A stretch of DNA of 64,000 nt from Thiocapsa sp. (GCF_018399035.1 NZ_CP073760.1:1984001-2048000); one strand, 5' to 3'. Positions 28,428 through 38,031 are shown, counted from the stretch's first letter. The notes: generated by a model not told the origin, from the letters alone. Numbers and translations are program-made.

Positions 28428-28492
28428 GGCTTCGTCTCTCGGATATCTGATGGCGGGTGTCTGATGGCAGACGTCGAATGTCTGCAGGCGAA

Positions 28493-29950
28493 TCAATCGG
28501 GCAGAAGCGACCAACCGGGTCGCAGCTTGGCCTGATAGATGAATACATGGTGCAGGATGTATTTCATCCAATGCCCCGCCAATCCGACCTCGCCGAAGGT
28601 GAGATCCATATCCCGGCCGTATTCGGGATAGGTGTCGTAGTCCGGCACAACGGGGAAGACCGTCATGGTGGCCGCTGTCCCTTTGAAGATGTCGGACCCG
28701 GTCGAGGCGACACAGGCCGCGCCGATCTCGGCCAAGGACGCGGTGTGGGTCGGCCCCGCGGCACCCTGGATCATGTCGCGGATACTCATCGCCACGGCCT
28801 TGCCGATCGCGGCCGACGGCATCCCGGTGCGCGGCGGTGTCGGGTTGATCGGGGTGCCGTTGGTGCTCTTCATCGGCTTGCTGATGAGATGCGGCGGCGC
28901 GAATGCGATCCCGACGGCGAAGACGTTCTTGTAGCCGGGTGTCTGATAGGTCTTCGGCCAATCCCCCGGACCCCAATCCTCGTAAGGCTTCACGGCATAA
29001 TCCGCATCCACCTTCATAAAGCCGTTGGGCGCGAAGATCTGCGGCGTGATGTCGGCGCCGGACTTGTCGAAGGCCTGCAAAGGCACGCCGGCGAACGGCG
29101 GGATCAGCATGGCGAAATCGAAGTCCATCTCATGGAAGCTGCCGTCGAGAAGCTCGTAGTGGATCTTGCCCGGCTCCACCTTCGTCACGTGCGCACGCGT
29201 GACCCAGCCGATTCCGCGCTCGACCATCATGGATTCGGCGAAGACCTTGCCGTTCGTGACATAGCCGCCGCGTTTGATATGCACGCCGCCCATCCCGAAG
29301 TCGCCCAGCTCGTATTCGTTGCTGATCCACATGAGCTTCGCCTTGTCGCGAACACCGGCCTCGCGCAGGCTGTGGTCGATGTTGTAGATATACTCGAATG
29401 CGGCCCCTTGGCAGGTGCACATGCCATGACCGGTGCCGACGACGAAGGTCTTGGTCGCACCCCCCTTCATGGCGGCGATCATTTCCTGCAGATGCGCATT
29501 CGCCTCCAAGGCATGCGACGGGGTGCAGACCGAGAGACTGTGTCCGCCCTCCGGGCCGAGACCCGGGGTCGCGCCGAAATTCAGCTTGGGGCCGGTGGCG
29601 TTGACCAGATAGTCGTACTCGAGCGCCTCGGTCTGCCCGACGCGGGCCGGGTCCGTATACTCGAGCGTCACGTAAGGCGATGTCCGATCCGCACCGCCCT
29701 CGGGATGGATGGAAACGGCCCGCGCCTGACGAAAGTCGACACCGAGCTTCTTGTAAATGGGCGCAAGCGGAAAGGTCACCTGCTTCTCCGTCATCTCGCC
29801 GACGCCGACCCAGATGTTGGACGGGATCCAGTTCCACTTCGGGTTCGGCGAGACGACGGTGATGGGGTGCGCTCTACCGAGCCATTTGCCGAGATATCGC
29901 GCAACCGTGTGCCCGGAAATGCCGGCTCCGAGGATAAGGATTCGTGCCAT
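28493..29950 (-). CDS. Sulfide:quinone oxidoreductase-family flavoprotein
   Basis: The 485-residue FAD protein has an N-terminal Rossmann motif G-A-G-I-S-G-H-T (residues 7-14), a second nucleotide segment V-V-G-T-G-H-G near 168, a redox-cysteine candidate G-M-C-T-C-Q-G-A-A-F-E-Y, and a C-terminal amphipathic tail (K-Y-I-L-H-H-V-F-I-Y) that could dock to the membrane. SQRs oxidise sulfide to polysulfide and reduce quinone, feeding photosynthetic or respiratory electron transport. Several SQR types exist; I cannot fix the type. It lies next to a SulP STAS relic. Confidence 0.75.
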   Translation of the reverse strand: MARILILGAGISGHTVARYLGKWLGRAHPITVVSPNPKWNWIPSNIWVGVGEMTEKQVTFPLAPIYKKLGVDFRQARAVSIHPEGGADRTSPYVTLEYTDPARVGQTEALEYDYLVNATGPKLNFGATPGLGPEGGHSLSVCTPSHALEANAHLQEMIAAMKGGATKTFVVGTGHGMCTCQGAAFEYIYNIDHSLREAGVRDKAKLMWISNEYELGDFGMGGVHIKRGGYVTNGKVFAESMMVERGIGWVTRAHVTKVEPGKIHYELLDGSFHEMDFDFAMLIPPFAGVPLQAFDKSGADITPQIFAPNGFMKVDADYAVKPYEDWGPGDWPKTYQTPGYKNVFAVGIAFAPPHLISKPMKSTNGTPINPTPPRTGMPSAAIGKAVAMSIRDMIQGAAGPTHTASLAEIGAACVASTGSDIFKGTAATMTVFPVVPDYDTYPEYGRDMDLTFGEVGLAGHWMKYILHHVFIYQAKLRPGWSLLPD

Positions 29951-30040
29951 CTGTTGAGTCTCGCGGTTGGATGCAGTGGCCAGACGCTAACAAGTCGCTC
30001 GGCGCCTGACAAAGACATGGATCAATGGATTCGATATCCG

Positions 30041-30451
30041 TCAGGGACTCGCCGGCCGCTCGGACCGACCCGCCCCGCATTCGGTGAAGATCGGCTGCGG
30101 ACAGGTCGCACAGACGGATTTGTCAAGCTTCTGGTAGATCGCGCGAATCGCCGCGTTCTTGGCCTGAAAGACATTTCGCCCGCCGGTCGCGTCGATGCAT
30201 CCGCAGCGTTCGAGCGCCTCCCAGAGTCCGGCTTTGACGTTGATGAGATACCGCCCCCCGCCTTCGGTCCGGCGGCGCTTGGCCTCGCGCGCCAGCGTCT
30301 CGCCGCCCTGCAGATCGACAAAGTTGATGCCGTCGGCGAGGATCGCCAGATGCTTCTGTCCCGGATACATCGCACGGAGCCGATCGAAGGCGTTCTCGAC
30401 ATGCGCGACCGAGCCGAAGAAGAGCGAGCCGTCGATCCGCATGATATGCAT
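30041..30451 (-). pseudogene. SulP sulfate permease relic: C-terminal STAS domain only
   Basis: The 136 codons encode a STAS domain, M-R-I-D-G-S-L-F-F-G-S-V-x-H-V near the start, L-A-I-L-A-D-G-I-N-F-V-D in the middle, and a C-terminal K-S-V-C-A-T-C-P-Q-P-I-F-T-E-C cysteine tail usual in proteobacterial SulP transporters. The roughly 400-residue membrane part is missing: upstream sequence to 30862 shows no transporter helices in any frame. It may be a free-standing anti-anti-sigma-like STAS protein but is more likely a truncation. Confidence 0.65.
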
Positions 30452-30862
30452 CGGTGGCTTGCGACACCGGGCTCCGAACGCCCCGAAACCGGTCGCGCAA
30501 GCCATATCCGCAGCAGCACCGGTCTTTGGTACGATCGACCTGTGCTCGCGCGCGTCGCCGAGGTCTGGTACAACCCTGCCTGTAGGCTGCGGCATCTGAT
30601 TCCGCCTCACCGAACCCCGCGGCCTTACCTGCGCCGGATGCTCGGCGGCATCCTCGCGACACCCCCGAGCGGTTCGACCCGAGGCTGACGACCCGATCAA
30701 TTCCCGAAGTAGACTGATGGTCGCCATCCCCGGCAACAATCAGCACACATCCATGTGCCGACGAAGACGCTGATCTGATCAGCCATTCCCTAGCCTGCCG
30801 CGTCAGCAGACTCACGCAACGCTTGAAGCCGCGCAGGCAAACCGCTTTGGACGAGAGACCCG
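30452..30862. other. Intergenic region, nothing identified
   Basis: About 410 bp of GC-rich sequence between the STAS relic and the antiporter gene. Only shadow ORFs are present. Missing SulP transmembrane coding sequence was sought here and not found. Confidence 0.3.
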
Positions 30863-32590
30863 ATGGACCTGACCAACCAAATCATCCTGGTCGTCTCGCT
30901 GGTGCTCTTTGCGAGCATCCTGGCGAGCGTCGTGACCAGCCGGTTCGGCGTACCCCTGCTGTTGGTCTTCCTGTTCATCGGGATGCTGCTCGGCGAGGAG
31001 GGGCCCGGCGGGATCCAGTTCGACGACGTCCAGATGGCGCACCTGTTCGGCAGCTTGGCGCTGGCGATCATCCTCTTCGACGGCGGACTGGTGACACCGT
31101 TTCGGAACTTTCGCGTCGGGCTCAAGCCCGCGGTCGGTCTCGCCACGGTCGGCGTCCTGATCACCGCGTGCGTGACGGGGCTCTTTGCGGCCTGGTGGCT
31201 CGGCCTGCACTGGATGGAGGGGCTGTTGCTGGGTGCGATCGTCGGCTCGACCGATGCGGCGGCGGTGTTTTCCTTGCTGCGCTCCCAGGGGCTCGAGCTC
31301 AAGCAGCGGGTCGGCGCCACGCTCGAGATCGAGTCGGGCAGCAACGACCCCATGGCCATCTTTCTGACGATCGTGCTGATCGAGCTGATCATCAGCGGCA
31401 GCGACGATATCGGTCTGGTGCTGCTGTTGGAATTTGTACGCCAGATGGGGCTCGGTGCACTGTTCGGGATCCTCGGCGGCTTGGGTCTGGTGCGGCTGAT
31501 CAATCGCCTGGAGATGTCACCCGGGCTTTACCCCTTGGCGGTCATGGCCGGCGGCTTGAGCATCTTCGGGATCACCTCGGTGCTGCAGGGCAGCGGTTTC
31601 CTGGCCATCTATCTCGCCGGCCTGGTCGTCGGCAATCGACCCCTGCAGTCGAGTCAGTACATCAAGCGCTTCCACGACGGCATCGCCCGACTGTCGCAGA
31701 TCGGGATGTTTCTGATGCTCGGGCTGCTGGTGACGCCCTCGGAGCTGTTGCCGGTCGCGTTGGATGCCTTGTTGTTCGCCGCCGTCCTGACCCTGTTCGC
31801 CCGCCCGATCGCGGTCTGGCTGTGCCTGCTGCCCTTCCGGTTTCCCTGGCGCGAGCAGGTCTTCGTCGGCTGGGTCGGGCTGCGCGGGGCCGTGCCCATC
31901 ATCCTGGCGCTCTTCCCGCTGCTGGCCGGCATGGATCAGGCGTCGATGTACTTCAACATCGTCTTCTTCGTGGTGCTGGTGTCGCTGCTGATCCAGGGGT
32001 GGACGGTCGCCTCCTCCGCCCGACGGCTGGGACTGGAGGTGCCGCCGACGAGTCATCAGGTGCAGCGTGTCGAGCTGGATATCCCCGGTCAGCGCGAGCT
32101 CGAGCTGGTCGGCTATCGTCTGGCGAAAGACACGCCCGTCGTGGTCGAGCGGCGTGGCGCCTTGCGGCTCCCCAAGGGCGCGCGCATCGTGGCGGTTCTG
32201 CGCGGGAAACACCTGGTCGATGCCTTCGAGCTGTCCGATCTGAAGCCCGAAGACTATCTGTATCTGATCGCGGATCCGGCCGATCTTGCGGAGCTCGATC
32301 GGCTCTTCGTCGCAAGCGCGGCCCCCGAGCGCTTGTCGGAACAGGCGTTTTTCGGCGAGTTCGTACTCAACGGCGAGGCGCAGGTCGGCGCTCTGGCGGC
32401 CGCCTATGGGCTGGATCTACCCGCGTCGGACCATGCCCTGACCTTGGACGCATTCATCCGACGCGACCTGCACACGGCTCACCCGGTGGTCGGCGACAGG
32501 CTCCAAATCGAGTCGGTCGATCTGGTGGTCCGCGAGGTCGAAGGCGACCGCATCCTGAAGGTCGGCTTGAAACTGATGCGCAGCGGATGA
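30863..32590 (+). CDS. K+/H+ antiporter, NhaP2/CvrA type
   Basis: The 575-residue CPA1-family protein has about 12 membrane helices (residues 5-390), with the catalytic Asn-Asp pair in E-S-G-S-N-D-P-M-A-I-F near residue 165 and the F-D-G-G-L segment near 74. A C-terminal cytosolic part with TrkA-C-like (about 400-480) and CorC/HlyC-like (about 490-575) domains makes it the NhaP2 subtype that exchanges K+ for H+. The length matches E. coli CvrA. It is monocistronic. Confidence 0.9.
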   Translation: MDLTNQIILVVSLVLFASILASVVTSRFGVPLLLVFLFIGMLLGEEGPGGIQFDDVQMAHLFGSLALAIILFDGGLVTPFRNFRVGLKPAVGLATVGVLITACVTGLFAAWWLGLHWMEGLLLGAIVGSTDAAAVFSLLRSQGLELKQRVGATLEIESGSNDPMAIFLTIVLIELIISGSDDIGLVLLLEFVRQMGLGALFGILGGLGLVRLINRLEMSPGLYPLAVMAGGLSIFGITSVLQGSGFLAIYLAGLVVGNRPLQSSQYIKRFHDGIARLSQIGMFLMLGLLVTPSELLPVALDALLFAAVLTLFARPIAVWLCLLPFRFPWREQVFVGWVGLRGAVPIILALFPLLAGMDQASMYFNIVFFVVLVSLLIQGWTVASSARRLGLEVPPTSHQVQRVELDIPGQRELELVGYRLAKDTPVVVERRGALRLPKGARIVAVLRGKHLVDAFELSDLKPEDYLYLIADPADLAELDRLFVASAAPERLSEQAFFGEFVLNGEAQVGALAAAYGLDLPASDHALTLDAFIRRDLHTAHPVVGDRLQIESVDLVVREVEGDRILKVGLKLMRSG

Positions 32591-32760
32591 GTCAAGCCGG
32601 ATTCGGCCGGGAGAAGCAGCGCGAACCCCGGACTTGGAGTGGGGGAGATGAGTTTCGCTGCGCTCTGCCCATCCGACGTGTTGGGATGGTTGTTGCATCG
32701 GCCGGAAGGCGCTTCGCGCCGGCCCAAACCGCGGCTCACGGCATCCGGCGCCGCGCGACC

Positions 32761-33024
32761 TCACCAATCGGTCGATGCACTCAGTGCGGCCCTGGCCTCC
32801 TCGCTCGGAAACAGCACCACTCCCGCCTCGTCGATCAGCGAGATCGCCAGGGTGGGACAACCCTCTGCAGCGGCACGCATGATGTGCTCGTCCCCGAGCC
32901 CGCCCGTCGGCAGTGCCTTGAGGTCGTCCCCGATATCGTGCTCTTTGAATGCTTGAGGGCAGGAGACCCAACAGGTGCCGCAGCCGATGCAGGCGACGTC
33001 GATAACCTCGATTTTACTGATCAT
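32761..33024 (-). CDS. Ferredoxin-like single-cluster iron-sulfur protein
   Basis: The 87-residue protein has C-I-G-C-G-T-C-W-V-S-C-P near residues 12-23 and a second C-P (G-C-P-T-L-A-I-S) near residue 57. This spacing binds one [4Fe-4S] or, with a variant ligand set, [3Fe-4S] cluster. It is a small soluble electron carrier. The ATG at 33024 puts the first cluster motif at the usual place. The intergenic stretch before the K+/H+ antiporter stop carries a REP-like palindromic sequence. No redox partner is adjacent. Confidence 0.85.
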   Translation of the reverse strand: MISKIEVIDVACIGCGTCWVSCPQAFKEHDIGDDLKALPTGGLGDEHIMRAAAEGCPTLAISLIDEAGVVLFPSEEARAALSASTDW

Positions 33025-33206
33025 AAGTGCGAGCAATCCGTATTCAGATTCGTTGGGCGGCCCGAGCCGCGCGCGTCGGGCAGAAAGATTACGCCGCGCG
33101 CCGTCATGGCGCAATGATGCGGACATCGACGCCAGCCTGACGAATCACGCCCGTGGGTGTACCTTACGCGGTCCCCAAGATTCAGGCGACACGCAGGAGA
33201 CACTTC

Positions 33207-33692
33207 ATGTCCGACGCCCCGTTCGAGCTCGTCGATGCCAAAGACAGCTTCATCGACAGCGACTGGTTCCACCATTGCCGCGAGACGCGCACCCCCTTCG
33301 TCGTGGTGCGCAGCGGCGAGCACTCGGCGGATGTGCTCTGGGATTACATCACCTTGCCGCCCGAGTGCGACGCCGGGTTGCGCGAGAACCTGTCCGCGTT
33401 GGAGCGGGACGCCCGTGCCATCTTCGATCGCTACGCCATTCCCGAGTCTTATCTCCGGGTCAAAGCGACCCTCATCGGCTTCGATCGCCTGCCTTTCGAT
33501 CGCGCCAAGAGTGCCGCGGCGGATCTCTACCACCTGATCGCCGCCTACCTTCCGGTCGCCGAGGCCGAGGGCGCCCCTGCGGACGGAACGGGGCAGGAGC
33601 GGCACACGCAAACCGATGCGCACAGCGCCCCTGCAGCGTCGGCCCCGCTCCGACTCTGGGTCGAAGCGGCCAGCACCGTGTCCGCGGCCTGA
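33207..33692 (+). CDS. Hypothetical protein
   Basis: I do not recognise the family. The 161-residue product is acidic and soluble, with D-S-D-W-F-H-H-C-R-E-T-R-T-P-F-V near the start and R-D-A-R-A-I-F-D-R-Y-A-I-P-E-S-Y in the middle; the last 45 residues are Ala/Pro-rich. The start ATG 33207 follows CAGGAGA at good spacing. It is divergent from the ferredoxin gene. Confidence 0.55.
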   Translation: MSDAPFELVDAKDSFIDSDWFHHCRETRTPFVVVRSGEHSADVLWDYITLPPECDAGLRENLSALERDARAIFDRYAIPESYLRVKATLIGFDRLPFDRAKSAAADLYHLIAAYLPVAEAEGAPADGTGQERHTQTDAHSAPAASAPLRLWVEAASTVSAA

Positions 33693-33711
33693 GATCCTCC
33701 TGCGCGGGCCA

Positions 33712-33759
33712 ACACAACATAAGGGATTAAGCTGACAGATCGCCCACAATATCTTGTGT
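33712..33759 (+). promoter_or_regulatory. Tandem NrdR boxes upstream of nrdB
   Basis: CCACAATATCTTGTGT (33744-33759) matches the NrdR consensus ACACwAwATwTwGwGT at 14 of 16 positions. A weaker box, ACACAACATAAGGGAT (33712-33727), matches 11 of 16. The start-to-start distance is 32 bp, the helical-phase spacing typical of NrdR pairs. This predicts ATP/dATP-responsive repression of nrdB. Confidence 0.65.
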
Positions 33760-33902
33760 CCAGGCACTGGACATCCGTGACGAAAGCCCTAAACTCCCGA
33801 GTTACGCGCCGACCAGACCGACCACCGACATTTTGGCTGACGGCCCTCGGCAACCGATCGCACGCCGAAGCCGTCAACCGAATCCCATCGAGGAGACACA
33901 CG

Positions 33903-35306
33903 ATGCTGAACTGGGACGATCCACTCGCCACGACCGGACCCACCACCCGCGCCCCCCGGGGGACCTTTGTCGTTGATCCGACCGACTCCGCCGAGGATTG
34001 GTCCGCCGACCCGACACCCGACACACAGACGACGAGCGCACCCCGACCAACCCTCGAGACTGCGCATGTGCGCCCCGGCCAGGGCCTGGTCAGCAATGCC
34101 GACCTCATGGCGACCGCCGGTGCCGCACCCGTGGTCGACCCCAACCCCTTCCCGGCATCCGCCGCGCATCAGAGCGAGCTGCCGATCGGCGACACCCTGC
34201 TGCCCGCCGAGCCGCGGATGCAGACGCAGCACCCGGACGACGGCATCGTCGGCGGGGCGACCGGTCTCGAGTCACTCGAGATGGGCGCAGGGCGGGTGCG
34301 TGTCGACGACAAGAAGATCATCAATTGTCACGCCGATCTCAACCAGCTCGTCCCCTTCAAATACGAGTGGGCCTGGCAGAAGTATCTCGACGCCTGCGCC
34401 AACCACTGGATGCCGCAAGAGATCAACATGAACGCGGATATCGCGCTCTGGAAGGATCCCAACGGCCTGACCGACGACGAGCGCACCATCATCAAGCGCA
34501 ATCTCGGATTCTTCTCCACGGCAGACTCGCTCGTCGCCAACAACCTGGTGCTCGCCGTCTATCGCCACATCTCCAACCCCGAGTGCCGTCAGTATCTGCT
34601 GCGTCAATCCTTCGAGGAGGCGCTGCACACCCACGCCTATCAGTACGTGGTCGAGAGCCTGGGCCTGGATGAAGGCGAGATCTTCAACATGTACCGCGAG
34701 GTCCCCTCGGTCGCACGCAAGGCCGAATGGGCCCTGCCCTACACCCAGCACCTGGCCGACCCGCACTTCAAGACCGGCACGCCCGAGAACGATCGCAAGC
34801 TGCTGCGCGAGCTGGTCGCCTTCTACGTCATCTTCGAAGGCATCTTCTTCTATGTCGGTTTCGTCCAGATCCTGAGCATGGGCCGGCGCAACAAGATGAC
34901 CGGCACCGCCGAGCAGTTTCAATACATCCTGCGCGACGAATCCATGCACATGAACTTCGGCATCGACGTGATCAACCAGATCAAGATCGAAAACCCGCAT
35001 CTGTGGAGCCCGGAATTCAAGCAAGAGCTGGTCACCATGATCCGCGATGCGGTCACCATGGAATCGCGCTACGCCCACGACACCATGCCGCGCGGCGTGC
35101 TCGGACTCAACGCGCCCATGTTCGAGGAGTATCTCCAGTTCATCGCCAATCGGCGTTGCGCCCAAATCGGCCTGCCCGAGCAGTACCCGGGCGCATCCAA
35201 TCCCTTCCCCTGGATGTCCGAGGTGCTCGATCTCAAGAAGGAGAAGAACTTCTTCGAGACGCGGGTCACGGAGTATCAGACGGGGGGTGCGTTGAATTGG
35301 GATTAA
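33903..35306 (+). CDS. nrdB: Class Ia ribonucleotide reductase beta subunit
   Basis: The 467-residue di-iron protein supplies the tyrosyl radical for NDP reduction. The ligands and radical are visible: Asp in S-T-A-D-S-L, Glu and His in E-E-A-L-H, Tyr four residues after that His, Glu in F-E-G-I-F-F-Y, and Glu/His in R-D-E-S-M-H-M-N-F. The first 115 residues are a low-complexity extension before the core. The C-terminus G-A-L-N-W-D is the tail that would contact NrdA. No nrdA lies in this window. The last 105 bp are duplicated at 44140-44244. Confidence 0.95.
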   Translation: MLNWDDPLATTGPTTRAPRGTFVVDPTDSAEDWSADPTPDTQTTSAPRPTLETAHVRPGQGLVSNADLMATAGAAPVVDPNPFPASAAHQSELPIGDTLLPAEPRMQTQHPDDGIVGGATGLESLEMGAGRVRVDDKKIINCHADLNQLVPFKYEWAWQKYLDACANHWMPQEINMNADIALWKDPNGLTDDERTIIKRNLGFFSTADSLVANNLVLAVYRHISNPECRQYLLRQSFEEALHTHAYQYVVESLGLDEGEIFNMYREVPSVARKAEWALPYTQHLADPHFKTGTPENDRKLLRELVAFYVIFEGIFFYVGFVQILSMGRRNKMTGTAEQFQYILRDESMHMNFGIDVINQIKIENPHLWSPEFKQELVTMIRDAVTMESRYAHDTMPRGVLGLNAPMFEEYLQFIANRRCAQIGLPEQYPGASNPFPWMSEVLDLKKEKNFFETRVTEYQTGGALNWD

Positions 35307-35307
35307 A
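35203..35307 (+). repeat. Left copy of nrdB 3'-end direct repeat
   Basis: The last 105 bp of nrdB, through the stop codon and one base, recur in direct orientation at 44140-44244 with about 6 mismatches, mostly silent or conservative. The two copies bracket 8.83 kb holding the DISARM relic and the PHP-ATPase/AlbA pair. This is the structure left when an island integrates into a gene's 3' end and carries a replacement end. Confidence 0.85.
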
Positions 35308-35377
35308 GCGCGGGCGAACCCGTCGTAGGGACAACCTGACACTCAGATTATGGGGAGTTAAAGTCAGATCGGAGCGA

Positions 35378-35423
35378 GCTATTTCCAGATTTGGTGACGA
35401 TTGAACAGCTATTCCTGGATTTG
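35378..35423 (-). repeat. Left-end iterons flanking the DISARM relic
   Basis: On the minus strand, CAAATCTGGAAATAGC (35393-35378) and CAAATCCAGGAATAGC (35423-35408) are spaced 30 bp apart. Three similar 15-mers lie in inverted orientation at 39778-39872. The inner left copy shares a GGCAG prefix with the outer right copy. Multiple terminal repeats of this kind are seen at ends of IS21- and Tn7-like elements; no transposase gene remains. Confidence 0.6.
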
Positions 35424-35429
35424 CTGCCG

Positions 35430-35814
35430 GCGGGACGTCGCGCTGCGCCTCGCCGATCAGGTCGTAGAGGGCTTGGTCAATCCGTCGTGCAGGGATCTGA
35501 TTGGCGGGGGTTGGGCCGGACCAGAGAAGCTCGATCTCCTCATCGGCCTGCCAACTACGATCGGCGGCATCTGTCGTCCGGAGAGACCAGCTCAGCGCTT
35601 CCCAAGACATCTGCGTCGAAGCCAGATCGAGGACCCGGTCCATGCGGTAGGCGAGATCCGCGTTATTGGTTCCCGGCAGTCGCTGCCGCACAAGATCCAG
35701 GGTCGCCGAAGCCGGCAACGCACGAAGCGTTTCGCACGTCGCGGTCAGCCACCCCTCTGGCGCCTTTCGCACCAAGTTTTCGACGGCAGTGCAGAGGTCG
35801 TCGGACATGGCCAT
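35430..35814 (-). pseudogene. drmC: DISARM DrmC relic, C-terminally truncated
   Basis: DrmC is the phospholipase-D-like protein of DISARM. About 125 N-terminal codons remain (M-A-M-S-D-D-L-C-T-A-V-E-N onward), including the E-L-L-W-S-G-P and R-R-I-D-Q-A-L-Y-D-L-I-G-E-A segment that precedes the catalytic H-x-K-x4-D motif. Coding similarity stops at about 35430, where the left iterons begin, so both PLD motifs are gone. Its ATG overlaps the drmB stop by one base. Confidence 0.65.
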
Positions 35815-36713
35815 CAATCGAAGAACGCCGTTCCGCGTGCCGAGAAGGTGTTCACGAGGACCGAGCGATCCAGGTACCGATTCCCGCGCTCGCAGGAGGT
35901 CTCCGGAGCGAACCGACAGGCATGGCAGCAGGCGCCCTGGATGCCCCGACCCAGCATGTCCGGGCGGTGGTCGGCGCAGAGCGGATCGGACGCGCACAGA
36001 CGCATGCTTTCCAGAGCCTGTTGCAGATGGCGGCCGAGCGTCAGCGGTTCACCCAGCTCGACCAGGCCGCCGAGGGTGCCTTCGCTGTCGGCGGCGGCGG
36101 TGTAGAGCAGGATGCCTGCCATGGGGCCGCCGTCCTCGTTCGGTTGGCGGGAATAAAGACGTTCACGGATGCTCGCCGCGCTGTAGCCGCAATCCAGCAC
36201 GATCTGGCGCATCAGGGCGTGGGCCAGCGAGTGCAGCAACACCAGCCGGATGCCGGGGAAGCCCTCTTCCGGCGGGAAGCGGACCGGCAAGACCGAGGGC
36301 GCCCGACTGCCGACGCTCTTCAGACAGCCCTGATGGACGTATTGCGTGCGATCCGGTCGATAGGGATCCTGGATCAACTTGAACACCCCGGACTCGACCG
36401 TCGCCAGGGTATTGCAGAGCGGGCAACGCATCCAGCGCGGGAAGGGCGCCACCGGCACCCCGACGGCGGGTGCGGCGGGGTCTTTGTCCATGCTGTCCTG
36501 CTTGATCGGCGGCAGGTACAGCCGGCCCATCTGGGCGCCGAGTCGCTTCTGCACCGCAGCCACCAAACGGTCTTCCTCGATCTCCTTGCAGCAGCGGATA
36601 TCCCAATCGTCGAGGCCCAGCACGATCACCGACAGATTCGGCAGGTCGACCAAGGCACCGACGCCGAAGGTAAAGATCAACTGGCTGGGGCGCAGCTCGC
36701 CAAGCTCATTCAT
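35814..36713 (-). pseudogene. drmB: DISARM DrmB relic (DUF1998) with internal deletion
   Basis: DrmB carries the DUF1998 domain and is a core DISARM subunit with the helicase DrmA. The frame is open for 299 codons but full-length DrmB is about twice that. The N-terminal part (L-R-P-S-Q-L-I-F-T-F-G-V-G-A-L-V-D-L and a P-F-P-R-W-M-R-C-P-L-C zinc-finger-like segment) is joined at about residue 133 to the C-terminal DUF1998 part (L-L-H-S-L-A-H-A-L-M-R-Q and a C-C-H-A-C-R-F-A-P-E-T-S-C cluster). The central region is missing in frame. Confidence 0.7.
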
Positions 36714-37302
36714 CCGTTGTTCCTCGATCGACCCGCAGTCCGGTGGAGCGCTGGTCCAAGACCAGAGCGACGGTCCCTTCCACGCGAAGAGCATCTGGGT
36801 TTCGCCCTTCCAGGGCATCTGCGCGAACTTGTCGACCGTGGCGATCAGCAGCGCCGGCGGACGGCGGTAGATCTCCTCGTCAACCACCATCACCGGCAAC
36901 CCCTCCTTGGGCGCCTTGGCTTCACTGAAGTCGCAGCGCCCCAGGTTGTCGCCACAGTAGGTGACGCAGCGGCCGATGTCGCTGGGCGCCTCGTAGACAC
37001 GCAGGTGCTGCTCGCGAATCTCGCTGCCGCACCAGGGACAGGAGGTGATCTGACGCGGGCTCCCGGTGGCCGATGGCCGACCGCCCACACTGCGCTGGCG
37101 CAGGGCATTGGCCGCCGCGCTCAAGGTATTGGGTGTCGTCTTGTTCCCGATCCAGCATGCCGACCAGATAACGCTGATAGACGTGGTCTTCGTACTGATT
37201 CAGTTCCTCCTCTGGGCCGCCGGCGGGGCCGAGCAGGTCGCGGACGACCATGTCGGTCAGCTCATCGCGCAGGTCGGAGGGGGCGGGGGCGGCGAAGGTC
37301 AT
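36714..37302 (-). pseudogene. drmA: DISARM DrmA helicase relic, fragments
   Basis: DrmA is the large DISARM helicase. An N-terminal piece (37302 to about 37110: L-R-D-E-L-T-D-M-V-V-R-D-L-L-G-P) and a later piece in another frame (37124 to about 36790: C-P-W-C-G-S-E-I, T-Y-C-G-D-N-L-G-R-C-D-F-S, P-A-L-L-I-A-T-V-D-K-F-A-Q-M-P-W) remain. Most of the roughly 1000-residue protein, including the D-E-L-H helicase motif, is deleted. The second piece runs in frame into drmB. The N-terminus overlaps the uma2 stop by ATGA. Confidence 0.7.
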
Positions 37303-37874
37303 GGCTGCACCGGCACGCGCTCGTAGACGTCCGCCACCAGCAGACGACCATTCACCGAGACCAGCTCGATCATGTCATCGAGACCCCGATACTCGCTCAA
37401 CAGCCAGTGATTGAGATCCTGACGGCGGTAATGCTCCACCCGACACTCGGCCTGAGCCACCAGCAGATAGTCCTGCAACGAGGACAGATTTCGGTAATGC
37501 GCGAACTTGGCTCCGCGATCGTAACGCTCGCTGGAATCCGACAGCACCTCGATGATCAAGACTGGATTGAGCAGCGTATCGACCTCGGCATCCTCGAATC
37601 GAAGCTCCGCGCAGGCGGCCACGATATCCGGATAGGTGTACATCCCGGTCTCGCTCACCTTCACCCGCATGTCGTTGTTGTAGACCTCGCAGGGGGTCCC
37701 ACGCAGTTGGCTATGCAGACTGGCGGCGATATTGAGGCACACCAGGTTATGTTCCCGGCTCGCCCCGGTCATGGCGAAAATCTCGCCGTCGAAGAATTCG
37801 TGGCGGGTTTCCTGTTGGCGTTCCCAGGTCAGATAGTCCTGCGGTGTGAGGCGTGGTTGCGGTTGTGTCGGCAT
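37299..37874 (-). CDS. Uma2-family (DUF820) putative endonuclease
   Basis: The 191-residue PD-(D/E)XK-like protein matches Uma2: an N-terminal Y-L-T-W-E-R-Q-Q-E-T-R-H-E-F-F-D-G-E-I segment, P-D-I-V-A-A-C near residue 108, and I-I-E-V-L-S-D-S-S-E-R-Y-D near 130, which carry the acidic catalytic positions. Uma2 proteins are widespread, mostly of unknown role. Its stop overlaps the drmA ATG by 4 bp, so it was translated as part of the DISARM operon. Start at 37874; the longer frame to 37976 lacks support. Confidence 0.85.
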   Translation of the reverse strand: MPTQPQPRLTPQDYLTWERQQETRHEFFDGEIFAMTGASREHNLVCLNIAASLHSQLRGTPCEVYNNDMRVKVSETGMYTYPDIVAACAELRFEDAEVDTLLNPVLIIEVLSDSSERYDRGAKFAHYRNLSSLQDYLLVAQAECRVEHYRRQDLNHWLLSEYRGLDDMIELVSVNGRLLVADVYERVPVQP

Positions 37875-38031
37875 GGCCTTCAGGTCCCGGTAGGTGAAAG
37901 TCGAACAAGTGCGGCGTGTGTCCTCATGGGTGACTCCGGAAAAGTCTTGCCTCGAACCTGTCGATGCGATCGACATCTAGCCCGAATCGGTCGATGCTTT
38001 CCATTTTTATCGACACGTTCTCTCGACTCAC

